This document shows positions 48,000 through 56,799 of a stretch of DNA of 64,000 bases, one piece after another (position 1 is the first letter of the stretch; each line of letters opens with the position of its first letter). The notes beneath the pieces are model-generated. The model ran no database searches, was not told where the DNA came from, and saw nothing but the letters and a program-made list of their open reading frames with translations. Made by a program: the position numbers and the translations under genes. The DNA comes from Planotetraspora phitsanulokensis (GTDB taxonomy: Bacteria > Actinomycetota > Actinomycetes > Streptosporangiales > Streptosporangiaceae). The stretch covers positions 1 to 64,000 of the forward strand of contig NZ_BOOP01000034.1 of NCBI RefSeq assembly GCF_016863295.1, written 5' to 3'.

Positions 48000-49832
48000 A
48001 TGCGGGCGGCACGTGTTCTGCTCCGGCCGGTCGGCTTCGCCGGGTTCGGGCTGCTGACCCTGGTACTGCTGGCCGCCGCGTTCGCGCCCGTCCTGTGGGG
48101 TGGGCGGGCCGCGGCCGTCGACACCGGCAACCTGCTGGCCGGACCGTCGGCCGAGCACTGGATCGGCACCGACAACCTCGGCCGCGACCTGTTCGCCCGG
48201 GTGCTGGTGGCCGCCCGGCTCTCGATCGTGCTCGCGGTGGCGGCGACGGCGATCAGCCTGGTGCTGGGCATCCTCCTGGGGGCCGCGCCGATGCTGCTCG
48301 GACGGCGGCTGGGCCGCCTGGTCACCTCGGCCGTCAACGTGCTGGTGGCCTTCCCCGGCCTGCTGCTCGTCCTGTTCTTCGCCGTCGTCTTCGGCGTCGG
48401 CGCCCGGGGGGCCGCGCTCGCGGTCGGCGTGGCCGGGGCGCCCGCGTTCGCCCGGCTGTGCCACACCCTCATGGCCGCCGTCTCCGAGCGGGACTACGTC
48501 GCGGCGGCGCGCATCGCCGGGGTGAGCCGCATCCGGGTGCTGCTGCGCCATGTGCTGCCGAACGTCGCCGAGCCGCTCATCGTGAACGCGACCATGGCGG
48601 CCGGTGGGGTGCTGCTGACCTTCGCCGGGCTGTCCTTCCTGGGGCTGGGCGTGCAGGCGCCGTCCTACGACTGGGGCAAGCTCATGCAGGACGGGCTCAA
48701 CGGAATCTACGTCCACCCGCTGGCCGCGCTCGGCCCCGGCATCGCCGTCGTCCTGGCCGGCCTGGCGTTCAACCTCACCGGCGAGGCGTTCGCGGCGGCG
48801 TTCGGCCTCGGCGACCAGCCCGGCAGGGCCCACTCCATGGAGGAGCCCCGCGAACCGGTCGCCGCCACGCCTGCCGTCCCCCGGACGGTCCTGTCGGTGG
48901 AGGGCCTGCGGGTGACGATCCCCGGCCCGGCCGGCCCGATCCGTGCGGTGCGCGGGGTCACGTTCGCCGTCTCCGAGGGCGAGGCCGTCGGAGTGGTCGG
49001 CGAGTCCGGCTCCGGCAAGTCGCTTACGGCCCTGGCGGTGGCCGGGCTCATCGAGCCGCCGGTACGCGTCGAGGCCGGCCACCTCGTCGTCGCGGGCGAG
49101 GACCTCATGGCCGCCGGCGCCCACCGGCGCCTGGGCACCTCGCTGGCGATCGTCTTCCAGGACCCGATGACGTCGTTCAACCCGGCGCACCGGGTGGGGC
49201 CGCAGCTGGCCGAGGTGAGCCGCTTCCACCAGCGCATGGGCCGCAAGGCCGCCCTCGCGCGCGCGGTCGACCGCCTGCGCGCGGTACGGATCCGCGAGCC
49301 CGAACGACGCGCGCGCCAGTACCCCTTCGAGTTCTCCGGCGGCATGCGGCAGCGGGCGATGATCGGCATGGGCCTCATGGGCGACCCCCGGCTCATCGTC
49401 GCCGACGAGCCGACCACCGCCCTGGACGTCACCGTTCAGCGGCAGGTCCTGGAACTGCTCGCGGAGGTACGCCGCGACACCGGCGCCGCCCTCCTGCTCA
49501 TCAGCCACGACGTCTCGGTCGTGACCGACGTGTGCGACCGGGTGCTGGTGATGTACGCCGGCCTGGTCGTCGAGGAGCTGCCCTCCAAGGACCTGCGCAC
49601 GCTCGCGCGGCACCCGTACACGCGGGCGCTGGTGGCGGCCGTGCCGGACATGGACACCGACCTGAGCCGGCCGCTCGCCGTCATCCCCGGGCTGCCCGCC
49701 GACCCCGTCCACGTTCCGGCCGGGTGCGCGTTCGCCCCCCGCTGCCCGCTCGCCGACGACCACTGCCGTGCGGTCGCGCCCGCGCTGGTGGCCGGTGTGG
49801 CCTGCCACAAGAGCACGGAGGTCCCGGTATGA
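48000..49832 (+). CDS. Fused oligopeptide ABC permease (DppC type) and ATPase (DppD type)
   Basis: 610 aa. Residues 1-275 are a DppC-type permease: GTDNLGRDLFARVLVAARLS, EAA loop DYVAAARIAGVSRIRVLLRH, FLGLGVQAPSYDWGKLMQDG. A short linker (QPGRAHSMEEPREPVAATPA) leads to an ATPase (residues 295-610): Walker A GESGSGKS, signature FSGGMRQR, Walker B LIVADEPTTALD, switch His ISHDV, and an Fe-S/C-terminal CAFAPRCPLADDHC segment. These are normally two genes. An internal ATG at 48837 (MEEPREP) could allow separate translation. Overlaps the next gene by 4 bp. Confidence 0.9.
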   Translation: MRAARVLLRPVGFAGFGLLTLVLLAAAFAPVLWGGRAAAVDTGNLLAGPSAEHWIGTDNLGRDLFARVLVAARLSIVLAVAATAISLVLGILLGAAPMLLGRRLGRLVTSAVNVLVAFPGLLLVLFFAVVFGVGARGAALAVGVAGAPAFARLCHTLMAAVSERDYVAAARIAGVSRIRVLLRHVLPNVAEPLIVNATMAAGGVLLTFAGLSFLGLGVQAPSYDWGKLMQDGLNGIYVHPLAALGPGIAVVLAGLAFNLTGEAFAAAFGLGDQPGRAHSMEEPREPVAATPAVPRTVLSVEGLRVTIPGPAGPIRAVRGVTFAVSEGEAVGVVGESGSGKSLTALAVAGLIEPPVRVEAGHLVVAGEDLMAAGAHRRLGTSLAIVFQDPMTSFNPAHRVGPQLAEVSRFHQRMGRKAALARAVDRLRAVRIREPERRARQYPFEFSGGMRQRAMIGMGLMGDPRLIVADEPTTALDVTVQRQVLELLAEVRRDTGAALLLISHDVSVVTDVCDRVLVMYAGLVVEELPSKDLRTLARHPYTRALVAAVPDMDTDLSRPLAVIPGLPADPVHVPAGCAFAPRCPLADDHCRAVAPALVAGVACHKSTEVPV

Positions 49833-50572
49833 GCACGCTCAGCTTCCACGACGTCCGCGTACGCTACGGCTCGCACACCGTGCTGGACGACGTCAGCCTC
49901 GAGGTGACCGACGGGCAGACCGTCGGCCTGGTAGGCGAGTCGGGCTGCGGCAAGTCGACCCTCGCCCGGGCCGCCGTCGGGCTGGCGCCCCTGACCGGCG
50001 GGCAGATCCTGCTCGACGGCAGACCCGTCCCGAACAGGGGCCGCCGCCCGGTGCAGATGGTCTTCCAGGACCCGTACTCCTCCCTGGACCCCCGCATGAC
50101 CGTGGGGGAGAGCCTGGCGGAGGCCATGCCGGAGCGCCTGGGCAGGACGGCCCGCCAGGCGGAGATCGCACGCCTGCTCGCGCTGGTCCACCTTGACGCG
50201 GCCCGGGCCGCCGACCTGCCGGGGCGCCTGTCGGGCGGGCAGCGGCAGCGGGTCGCGCTGGCCCGGGCGCTGGCCGCCCGGCCGCAGGTGATCCTCGCCG
50301 ACGAGATCACCTCGGCGCTGGACGTGTCCGTGCAGGGCGCCGTGCTCAACCTGATCCGTGACATGCGCCGCGACCTGGGCCTGTCGATGCTGTTCATCTC
50401 CCACAACCTGGCCGTCGTCCGGTACGTCGCCGACCACGTGGCGGTGCTCCACAACGGGCGGATCGTCGAATTCGGACCCACCGCCCAGGTGCTCGGCGCG
50501 CCCCGCCACGACTACACCCGCCACCTCCTCGCCGCCCTCCCCGGCGCCGTCCCCCTGAAGGAGCAGACGTGA
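49829..50572 (+). CDS. Oligopeptide ABC transporter ATPase, DppF type
   Basis: 247 aa: Walker A GESGCGKS, Q-loop MVFQDPYSSLDPRMTVGESL, signature LSGGQRQR, Walker B VILADEITSALD and ISHNL. It lacks the usual long C-terminal oligopeptide-transporter tail with its conserved Cys, ending soon after HLLAALPG. Pairs with the ATPase half of the fused protein. Start ATG 49829 overlaps the previous stop. Confidence 0.92.
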   Translation: MSTLSFHDVRVRYGSHTVLDDVSLEVTDGQTVGLVGESGCGKSTLARAAVGLAPLTGGQILLDGRPVPNRGRRPVQMVFQDPYSSLDPRMTVGESLAEAMPERLGRTARQAEIARLLALVHLDAARAADLPGRLSGGQRQRVALARALAARPQVILADEITSALDVSVQGAVLNLIRDMRRDLGLSMLFISHNLAVVRYVADHVAVLHNGRIVEFGPTAQVLGAPRHDYTRHLLAALPGAVPLKEQT

Positions 50573-51954
50573 CCCTCGACCAGACCCACTGGCAGAACCG
50601 CCTCGACGAACTCGCCGCCAAGCACGGCGTCCCCGGCGCCCAGCTCGGCATCCTCCGCCTCGGCACCGACGGCGCGGACGACGAGCTGCTCACCGCCGCC
50701 ACCGGCGTGCTGCACGCCGGCACCGGCCAGCCCGCCACCACCGACTCCGTCTGGCAGATCGGCTCGATCTCCAAGGTGTGGACGGCGACCGTCATCATGC
50801 AGTTGGTCGACGAGGGCGCCCTCACCCTCCAGACCCCGGTCGCCGAGGTCCTGCCGGAGTTCCGGCTGCGCGACCCGGAGACCACCGCCGGGGTCACCGT
50901 CTGGCATCTGCTCACCCACACCAGCGGCATCGACGGCGACCTGTTCACCGACACCGGCCGGGGCGACGACGCCCTGGAGAAGTACGTCGCCCTGCTGGCC
51001 GACGCGGCGCACAACCATCCCATCGGCGCCACCTGGTCCTACTGCAACGCTGGCTACTCCGTACTCGGCCGGATCATCGAGGTCCTCACCGGCCAGACCT
51101 GGGACCAGGCGATCAAGGCCAAGCTGTTCGCGCCGCTCGGCCTGACCCACACCACGACGCTGCCCGAGGAGGCGATGGTCTTCGCCCACGCGATGGGTCA
51201 CGTCAAGGGCGGCGACGACCCGGTGATCGCCCCGGTGTGGGGGCTGCCCCGCGCGGTCGGCCCGGCCGGGCTGATCACGTCCACCGTCTCGGACGTGCTC
51301 GCCTTCGCTCGCATGCACCTGCTGGGCGGGCTCGCCTCCGACGGCACCCGCGTCCTTTCGGCCGGCAGCGCCGAGGCGATGTCCGCGTACCAGACCGACT
51401 GCCCGGAAAAGCGCCTGCTCGGCGACTCGTGGGGGCTGGGCTGGTTCCGCTGCGACTGGCACGGCCACCGCGCCTACGGCCACGACGGCAACACCATCGG
51501 CCAGGCGGCGTTCCTGAGGATCCTGCCGGAAGCCGGTGTCGCGGTCGCGCTCACGACCAACGGCGGCCACACCCACGACCTGTACGTCGACCTGTACGAC
51601 GAGATCTTCTCCGACCTCACCGGGGTCCGGCTGCCCGAGCCGTTCGAGCCCCCGGCCGAGCCGGTGGCCACCGACCTGGCCCCGTACGCCGGCACGTACG
51701 TTCGGGAATCGGTCCGCATGGAGGTGCTGGAGGAGGACGGCAAGCCGACCCTGCGCATCACGGTGACCGGGCCGATCGCCGAGCTGGAGGGCACCCCCGT
51801 CCAGATCTACGAGATGACCCCCGTCGCCCCGGCCCTGTACGCGGTCCGCCCCGAGGGCATGGAGTCGTGGGTCCCCGTGACGTTCTACTCGCTGCCCACC
51901 GGCGAGGAGTACGTGCACTACGGCGCCCGCGCGACCCCGAAGAAGCACGGCTGA
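50569..51954 (+). CDS. Beta-lactamase-fold serine hydrolase (D-aminopeptidase/class C-like)
   Basis: 461 aa. The SxxK motif is SISKVWTA (nucleophile Ser), YxN is YCNAGYS, and the third motif region is GHDGNTIG (H-x-G in place of KTG). A C-terminal beta domain (residues 360-460, APYAGTYVRESVRMEVLEED) follows. No signal peptide, so it acts in the cytosol on imported substrates. The family includes D-aminopeptidases and D-amino-acid esterases; the cluster makes a D-amino-acid peptide substrate plausible. GTG 50569 overlaps the previous stop, with GGAG upstream. Confidence 0.88.
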   Translation: MTLDQTHWQNRLDELAAKHGVPGAQLGILRLGTDGADDELLTAATGVLHAGTGQPATTDSVWQIGSISKVWTATVIMQLVDEGALTLQTPVAEVLPEFRLRDPETTAGVTVWHLLTHTSGIDGDLFTDTGRGDDALEKYVALLADAAHNHPIGATWSYCNAGYSVLGRIIEVLTGQTWDQAIKAKLFAPLGLTHTTTLPEEAMVFAHAMGHVKGGDDPVIAPVWGLPRAVGPAGLITSTVSDVLAFARMHLLGGLASDGTRVLSAGSAEAMSAYQTDCPEKRLLGDSWGLGWFRCDWHGHRAYGHDGNTIGQAAFLRILPEAGVAVALTTNGGHTHDLYVDLYDEIFSDLTGVRLPEPFEPPAEPVATDLAPYAGTYVRESVRMEVLEEDGKPTLRITVTGPIAELEGTPVQIYEMTPVAPALYAVRPEGMESWVPVTFYSLPTGEEYVHYGARATPKKHG

Positions 51955-51956
51955 CC

Positions 51957-53063
51957 GTGCCCGTCAGCATCGAGACGTTCCTCGCCGACCTCAGGGCGCT
52001 CGTCGAGTGCGAGTCGCCCTCCGCCGACCGGGCCGCGGTCGCCCGGTCGGCCGACCTGGTCGCCCGCATAGGTGCCACGCGACTCGGCGTGGCGCCCGAG
52101 CGCATCACCCTGGACGGGTGGTCGCACCTGCGGTGGCGGTTCGGGGACGGCGACCGCCAGGTCCTGCTCCTGGCCCATCACGACACGGTCTGGCCCGTCG
52201 GCACGCTGGCGGCCCGGCCGTACCGGCTGTCCGGCGGGGTGGTGCGCGGCCCCGGCTGTTTCGACATGCTCGCCGGCCTGGTGATGGCGATCCACGCCGT
52301 TGCCGGCCTGCCCGAGCGCACCGGCGTCACCCTGCTCGTGACCGGGGACGAGGAGCTCGGCTCGCCGAGCTCGGCCGCCCTGATCGAGGAGGAGGCCCGC
52401 CGGTCCAAGGCGGCGCTCGTCCTGGAGGCCTCGGCCGACGGCGGCGCCCTCAAGACGGCCCGCAAGGGCGTGTCCCTGTACGAGGTGCGCGTCACCGGCC
52501 GGGCCGCGCACGCCGGGCTGGAACCAGAGAAGGGCGTCAACGCCACTCTCGAACTGGCCCGTCTGGCTCTGGCGGCGAGCGCCCTGTCGGACCCGGCGGC
52601 CGGGACGACGGTCACCCCGACGGTGTTCGCCGCGGGCACCACGGCGAACACGGTGCCCGCCCACGGCTCGTTCGCCGTCGACGTACGCGCGTGGACCCAC
52701 CGCGAGCAACTGCGCGTCGACCACGCGCTGCGCGCGCTGGCCCCGCTCGACTCCGCTGCGGTGATCGAGATCGGGGGAGGCGTCAACCGGCCCCCGCTGG
52801 AGGAGCCGTCCAGCCGGGAGCTGTTCGGCCGGGCCGCCGCCGTCGCGGCCCGGCTCGGCCTGCCGCCCCTGTCCGGCACGGCCGTCGGCGGCGCCTCCGA
52901 CGGCAACCTCACCGCCGGCGCCGGCACCCCGACCCTCGACGGCCTGGGCGCGGTCGGCGCGGGAGCCCACGCCGACCATGAGCACGTCGTCGTCGACCTG
53001 CTGCCCGGCCGCACCGCGCTGCTGCGCGAGCTGGTCGCCGAACTTCTGGAGGACGAGTCGTGA
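51957..53063 (+). CDS. M20 family metallopeptidase (carboxypeptidase/desuccinylase type)
   Basis: 368 aa: metal ligands in LLAHHDTVWP (His), GCFDMLAG (Asp, bridging), VTGDEELGSPSS (catalytic Glu and ligand Glu) and HADHEHV (C-terminal His). Lid domain with GRAAHAGLEPEKGVNA. Removes an acyl or amino-acid group from an N-substituted L-amino acid. Next to a GNAT and an N-succinylamino-acid-racemase-like gene, desuccinylase is the natural assignment, as in the Geobacillus pathway; G2-type carboxypeptidase is the alternative. GTG start; its stop overlaps the next GTG. Confidence 0.88.
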   Translation: MPVSIETFLADLRALVECESPSADRAAVARSADLVARIGATRLGVAPERITLDGWSHLRWRFGDGDRQVLLLAHHDTVWPVGTLAARPYRLSGGVVRGPGCFDMLAGLVMAIHAVAGLPERTGVTLLVTGDEELGSPSSAALIEEEARRSKAALVLEASADGGALKTARKGVSLYEVRVTGRAAHAGLEPEKGVNATLELARLALAASALSDPAAGTTVTPTVFAAGTTANTVPAHGSFAVDVRAWTHREQLRVDHALRALAPLDSAAVIEIGGGVNRPPLEEPSSRELFGRAAAVAARLGLPPLSGTAVGGASDGNLTAGAGTPTLDGLGAVGAGAHADHEHVVVDLLPGRTALLRELVAELLEDES

Positions 53064-53827
53064 GCATGCTCGACCTGGCGGCGCGGGACGCGGGCAGACG
53101 GGCCGAGAAGGCGGGCGTGGTGATCAGGGAACTCCAGGACCTGGACGAAGCCCAGGCCCTGATCGACCTGCTGCTGGAGATCTGGGGCCGCCCGCTGATC
53201 ACGATGGAGTTCCTGCGCGCGCTGACCAAGGCGGGCAACTACGCCGCGGGCGCCTACGACGGTGACCGGCTCGTCGGCGTCTGCATCGGCTTCCACGAGG
53301 AACCGGCGGCCCGTACCCTGCACAGTCACGTCGCCGGGGTCGCCCCCGGCATGGAGGGCCGCAGCGTCGGCATGGCGCTCAAGCTGCACCAGCGCGCGTG
53401 GGCCCTGACCCGCGGCATCACGACGATCGAGTGGACGTACGACCCACTGGTCGGCCGCAACGCCTACTTCAACATCGTCAAACTGGGCGCGCTGCCGGTG
53501 GAGTACCTTCCGAACTTCTACGGCGCGATGCACGACGCGATCAACGGCGCGGACGACTCCGACCGGCTGCTGGTGCGCTGGAGCCTGCTCGCGCCGAGGG
53601 TCGTCGCCGCCTGCGCGGGGACGCCCATCGACCGCCCCACGGGCGGCCCGTCGAGCCGCCGGGTCGCCACCCCGCCCGACATCGAGGCCCTGCGTGCCGC
53701 GGACTCGGCCGCCGCCGCGGCCTGGCGCCGCGGGCTCCGCGCCGAACTGGAGCCGCTGATGGCCTCCGGCGGGCGCGTCGTCGACTTCGACCTCGACCTC
53801 GGTTACCTCGTCGATCTGGAGTACTGA
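53060..53827 (+). CDS. GNAT family acyltransferase (COG3375 type), putative D-amino-acid N-succinyltransferase
   Basis: 255 aa. GNAT fold with VIRELQDLDEAQALIDLLLE, LVGVCIGFHEE, then the acyl-CoA-binding stretch VAPGMEGRSVGMALKLHQRA (Q/R-x-x-G-like) and TIEWTYDPLVGRNAYFNIVK, LGALPVEYLPNFYG, which is characteristic of the COG3375 subgroup. In Geobacillus kaustophilus a relative succinylates D-amino acids before racemisation. Coupled by overlaps to the M20 gene before it and the racemase after it. Acyl donor and acceptor inferred from context only. Confidence 0.85.
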   Translation: MSMLDLAARDAGRRAEKAGVVIRELQDLDEAQALIDLLLEIWGRPLITMEFLRALTKAGNYAAGAYDGDRLVGVCIGFHEEPAARTLHSHVAGVAPGMEGRSVGMALKLHQRAWALTRGITTIEWTYDPLVGRNAYFNIVKLGALPVEYLPNFYGAMHDAINGADDSDRLLVRWSLLAPRVVAACAGTPIDRPTGGPSSRRVATPPDIEALRAADSAAAAAWRRGLRAELEPLMASGGRVVDFDLDLGYLVDLEY

Positions 53828-54951
53828 TGAAGCTGCGCGGAATCGAACTCCGCCGTGTCTCGATGCCCCTGGTGTCGCCGTTCCGTACCTCGTTCGGCAC
53901 GCAGACCGAGCGCGACATCCTGCTGATCAAGGCGGTGACCGACGACGCCGAAGGCTGGGGCGAATGCGTCGCGCTGGCCGACCCGCTCTACTCGGCCGAG
54001 TACGTCGACTCCCAGCAGGACGTCCTGCGCCGGTTCGTGCTGCCGCGACTGGCGGCGCATGAGAGTCAGGCCGCGCTCGCCCGGTTCGGCGCCGCCGCCG
54101 TCGCCGGTCTGCTGCACGCGGTCAAGGGGCACCGGATGGCCAAGGCCGCGGTGGAGATGGCGATCCTCGACGCGGAACTGCGCCCCCTCGGCCGCTCCTT
54201 CGGCCGCGAGCTCGGCGCCGTCGCCGACCGGGTCCCCAGCGGCGTGTCGGTCGGCATCCACGACTCGATCCCCCAATTGCTGGCCGCCGTGGAGGGTTAT
54301 CTGGACGAGGGGTACGCCCGGATCAAGCTCAAGATCGAACCGGGCTGGGACCTGGCTCCGGTGGCCGCTGTACGCGACCGGTTCGGCGGGGACGTGCCGC
54401 TACAGGTCGACGCCAACACCGCTTACACCCTGCGCGACGCCCGTCACCTGGCCAAGCTCGACGCGTACGACCTGCTGCTGATCGAGCAGCCGCTGGAGGA
54501 GGAGGACGTCCTCGGGCACGCCGCGCTCGCGCGGGAGCTGGCGACGCCGATCTGCCTGGACGAATCCGTCGTGTCCGCGCAGACGGCCGCCGCGGCCATC
54601 ACGCTCGGCGCGTGCCAGATCATCAACATCAAGCCCGGCCGGGTCGGCGGATACCTGGAGGCCAGGAAGATCCACGACGTGGCCGCCGCCCATGGGATCG
54701 CGGTCTGGTGCGGCGGCATGCTGGAGACGGGCCTCGGCCGCTCCGCCAACATCGCCTTGTCCGCCCTGCCCGGCTTCACCCTGCCCGGCGACGTCTCGGC
54801 GTCGGACCGCTTCTACCGCACCGACATCACCGAGCCTATCGTCCTGGTGGACGGCCACGTCCCGGTGCCCACCGGCCCCGGTCTCGGCGTCACCCCCGTA
54901 CCGGAGCTGCTGGAGCGGGTGACGACCTCGGTGGAGTGGATCGACTTCTGA
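53827..54951 (+). CDS. Enolase-superfamily MenC/N-succinylamino acid racemase
   Basis: 374 aa, muconate-lactonising subgroup. Capping domain MKLRGIELRRVSMPLVSPFR, TSFGTQTERDILLIK. Barrel residues: K-x-K in RIKLKIEPGWD (catalytic Lys), metal ligands Asp (LQVDANTAY), Glu (LLLIEQPLEE) and Asp (ICLDESVV), and the opposite catalytic Lys in IINIKPGRVGG. Members make o-succinylbenzoate for menaquinone, racemise N-succinylamino acids, or both. No other menaquinone genes are nearby, while GNAT and M20 partners are, so racemase is favoured. Start overlaps the GNAT stop by 1 bp. Confidence 0.88.
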   Translation: MKLRGIELRRVSMPLVSPFRTSFGTQTERDILLIKAVTDDAEGWGECVALADPLYSAEYVDSQQDVLRRFVLPRLAAHESQAALARFGAAAVAGLLHAVKGHRMAKAAVEMAILDAELRPLGRSFGRELGAVADRVPSGVSVGIHDSIPQLLAAVEGYLDEGYARIKLKIEPGWDLAPVAAVRDRFGGDVPLQVDANTAYTLRDARHLAKLDAYDLLLIEQPLEEEDVLGHAALARELATPICLDESVVSAQTAAAAITLGACQIINIKPGRVGGYLEARKIHDVAAAHGIAVWCGGMLETGLGRSANIALSALPGFTLPGDVSASDRFYRTDITEPIVLVDGHVPVPTGPGLGVTPVPELLERVTTSVEWIDF

Positions 54952-54962
54952 GGAGCGCGCCT

Positions 54963-56585
54963 ATGCTGCCGGGCGTGAGTCAGCGACCGCGTGCCAGTCT
55001 CGGCCGGGTCCTGGACGACCTGGGCTCCACCCTTCTCGAACTCGTCGCAGGCGACGTTGACCAGCCGGAGGGCATCAGCGCCCTGGCCATCTTCGACCCG
55101 CTCGACGAACCCGTACTCGCCCCCCGCTCGCTGGTGCTGGGTGTCGGGGTCGACCCGGCGAGCGGCACCCTGGCGCCGCTGCTGCGCGCACTCGGTGACC
55201 ACGGCACGGCGGGCCTGGTCGTACGGGCGCCGGTCGCCCTGACCCCGGAGGTGCGCGCGGCGGTCCAGGACAGCGGCGTGGCCCTGATCGGACTGCGCCG
55301 GGGCGCCACCTGGGCGCAGCTCACCGCCCTCATCCGCGCGATGCTCGCCGAAGGCGACATCGGGGTCACCAGCCACGAGTCCCTCGGCGGCCTGCCGTCC
55401 GGTGACCTGTTCGCGGTGGCCAACGCCGTGGCCGCCCTCCTCGACGCCCCCATCACCATCGAGGACCGCAGCTCGCGGGTGCTCGCCTTCTCCGGCCGCC
55501 AGGACGAGGCCGACCCCTCCCGGGTGGAGACCGTCATCGGCCGCCAGGTGCCCGAACGGTACGCCGCCCGGCTCACCGAGATGGGGGTCTTCCGCGACCT
55601 CTACCGCCACCACGCCCCGGTCGTCGTCAGCCCCCAGAACCTGGGCTACGACGGCATGACGGTGCAACGCGTCGCCATCGCGGTCCGCGCCGGCGACGAG
55701 GTCCTGGGTTCGATCTGGGCCGCCATGGACGGCGAGGTCGACGGCGAACGGACCCAGGCCCTGCTGGACGCGTCGAAACTGGTCGCGCTGCACCTGCTGC
55801 GGCTGCGGGGCGGCGCCGACGTCCAGCGCAGATTGCGGACCGACCTGATCGGCACCGTCCTGGAAGGCGGCGCCGGGGCGCGGGACGCGCTGGCCCGGCT
55901 CGGCCTGTCCGGCCGCCGCCTGGTCATCGTGAGCGCCGGCCTGCTCGACGACCATGCGCACGCCGACCTCGAACGCCTGGCCGACGCCCTGTCGGTGCAC
56001 CTGTCGGCGACCGTGCCGTCCTCCGCTGTCGCCGCCGTCGGCGGTACGGTCTACGGCCTGCTGCCCGTGGTCACGGCGACGGCCGGCCCCGAGCAACGGG
56101 TCGCCCGGCTGGCCGCCGACTTCGTCGACCGCGTGGACGGCAATCTGCACGCGATCGTGGCGGTCGCCCCGGCGGGGTCGGACATCAGCGCCATCGTCCA
56201 CGGCAAGGCGCAGGCCGACCGCGTGCTGCGGGTGATGCGTGAGGGCCATACCGGCCTACGGGTGGCCCGTCTCGACGACGTCCAGACGCTCGCCCTGGTG
56301 CTGGAACTGCGCGACCTGGCCGCCGCCCGCGACGAACGCCCCGGCGGCGCGATCGCCCGCCTGATGGAGTACGACGAGCGCAACAACGCGGGCCTGGTCG
56401 AATCCCTCGCGGCCTGGCTGGACGCGCTCGGCGACGTGGGCAAGGCGGCGGCCGCCCTCTTCATCCACCCGAACACGCTGCGTTACCGCCTGCGCCGGGT
56501 CGTCGAGGTGGGCGAGCTCGACCTGAACGACCCGGAGCAGCGGTTCGCGGCGATGCTGCAACTGCGCATCCTGGCGCAGCGCTGA
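54963..56585 (+). CDS. PucR/CdaR-family transcriptional regulator
   Basis: 540 aa. N-terminal PucR-like sensor (about 15-150, SLGRVLDDLGSTLLELVAGD), a GAF-like middle domain (about 150-280) with LLDAPITIEDRSSRVLAFSG, GGDEF-like region (about 300-420), and the C-terminal PucR helix-turn-helix FIHPNTLRYRLRRVVEVGEL, DLNDPEQRFA. Such proteins activate amino-acid, purine or sugar-acid catabolism. Last gene of the cluster, 11 bp after the racemase, so it is probably the cluster-specific regulator. GGAG precedes ATG 54963. Confidence 0.9.
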   Translation: MLPGVSQRPRASLGRVLDDLGSTLLELVAGDVDQPEGISALAIFDPLDEPVLAPRSLVLGVGVDPASGTLAPLLRALGDHGTAGLVVRAPVALTPEVRAAVQDSGVALIGLRRGATWAQLTALIRAMLAEGDIGVTSHESLGGLPSGDLFAVANAVAALLDAPITIEDRSSRVLAFSGRQDEADPSRVETVIGRQVPERYAARLTEMGVFRDLYRHHAPVVVSPQNLGYDGMTVQRVAIAVRAGDEVLGSIWAAMDGEVDGERTQALLDASKLVALHLLRLRGGADVQRRLRTDLIGTVLEGGAGARDALARLGLSGRRLVIVSAGLLDDHAHADLERLADALSVHLSATVPSSAVAAVGGTVYGLLPVVTATAGPEQRVARLAADFVDRVDGNLHAIVAVAPAGSDISAIVHGKAQADRVLRVMREGHTGLRVARLDDVQTLALVLELRDLAAARDERPGGAIARLMEYDERNNAGLVESLAAWLDALGDVGKAAAALFIHPNTLRYRLRRVVEVGELDLNDPEQRFAAMLQLRILAQR

Positions 56586-56696
56586 ACGTCAGGCGATTCA
56601 GGGCCGGGGCCGGCGGATTCTTGGGCAACCGCTCGGACACCGCCGCGACGAGGTCGTCGAAGGACGGGGTGAGGTCCACCGTCTCGCTGGAAAACC

Positions 56697-56731
56697 GGTG
56701 GGCGGGACCGATGATCACGGCCCCGCCCACC
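56697..56731. terminator. Bidirectional terminator between convergent units
   Basis: GGTGGGCGGG / CCCGCCCACC, 10 bp stem, 15 nt loop. Between the PucR gene and the convergent nuclease gene. No gene is credible in the surrounding 56586-56799. Confidence 0.75.
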
Positions 56732-56799
56732 GGCGGTTCATGTACGGCCCGGCTCCGCGGCACCGAGGGGACTTCGGTCGCGATCGGAGCCGGGCTGGT

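Noticed and set aside
47934-49808. 624-codon minus-strand frame opposite the fused ABC gene
   Set aside because: His/Arg/Gly-rich shadow of a verified ABC permease-ATPase; no motifs.
56586-56763. Minus-strand frame with SSETVDLTPSFDDLVAAVSE as a gene end
   Set aside because: Partly protein-like, but it runs into the PucR gene and contains the terminator hairpin; no family or ribosome site.
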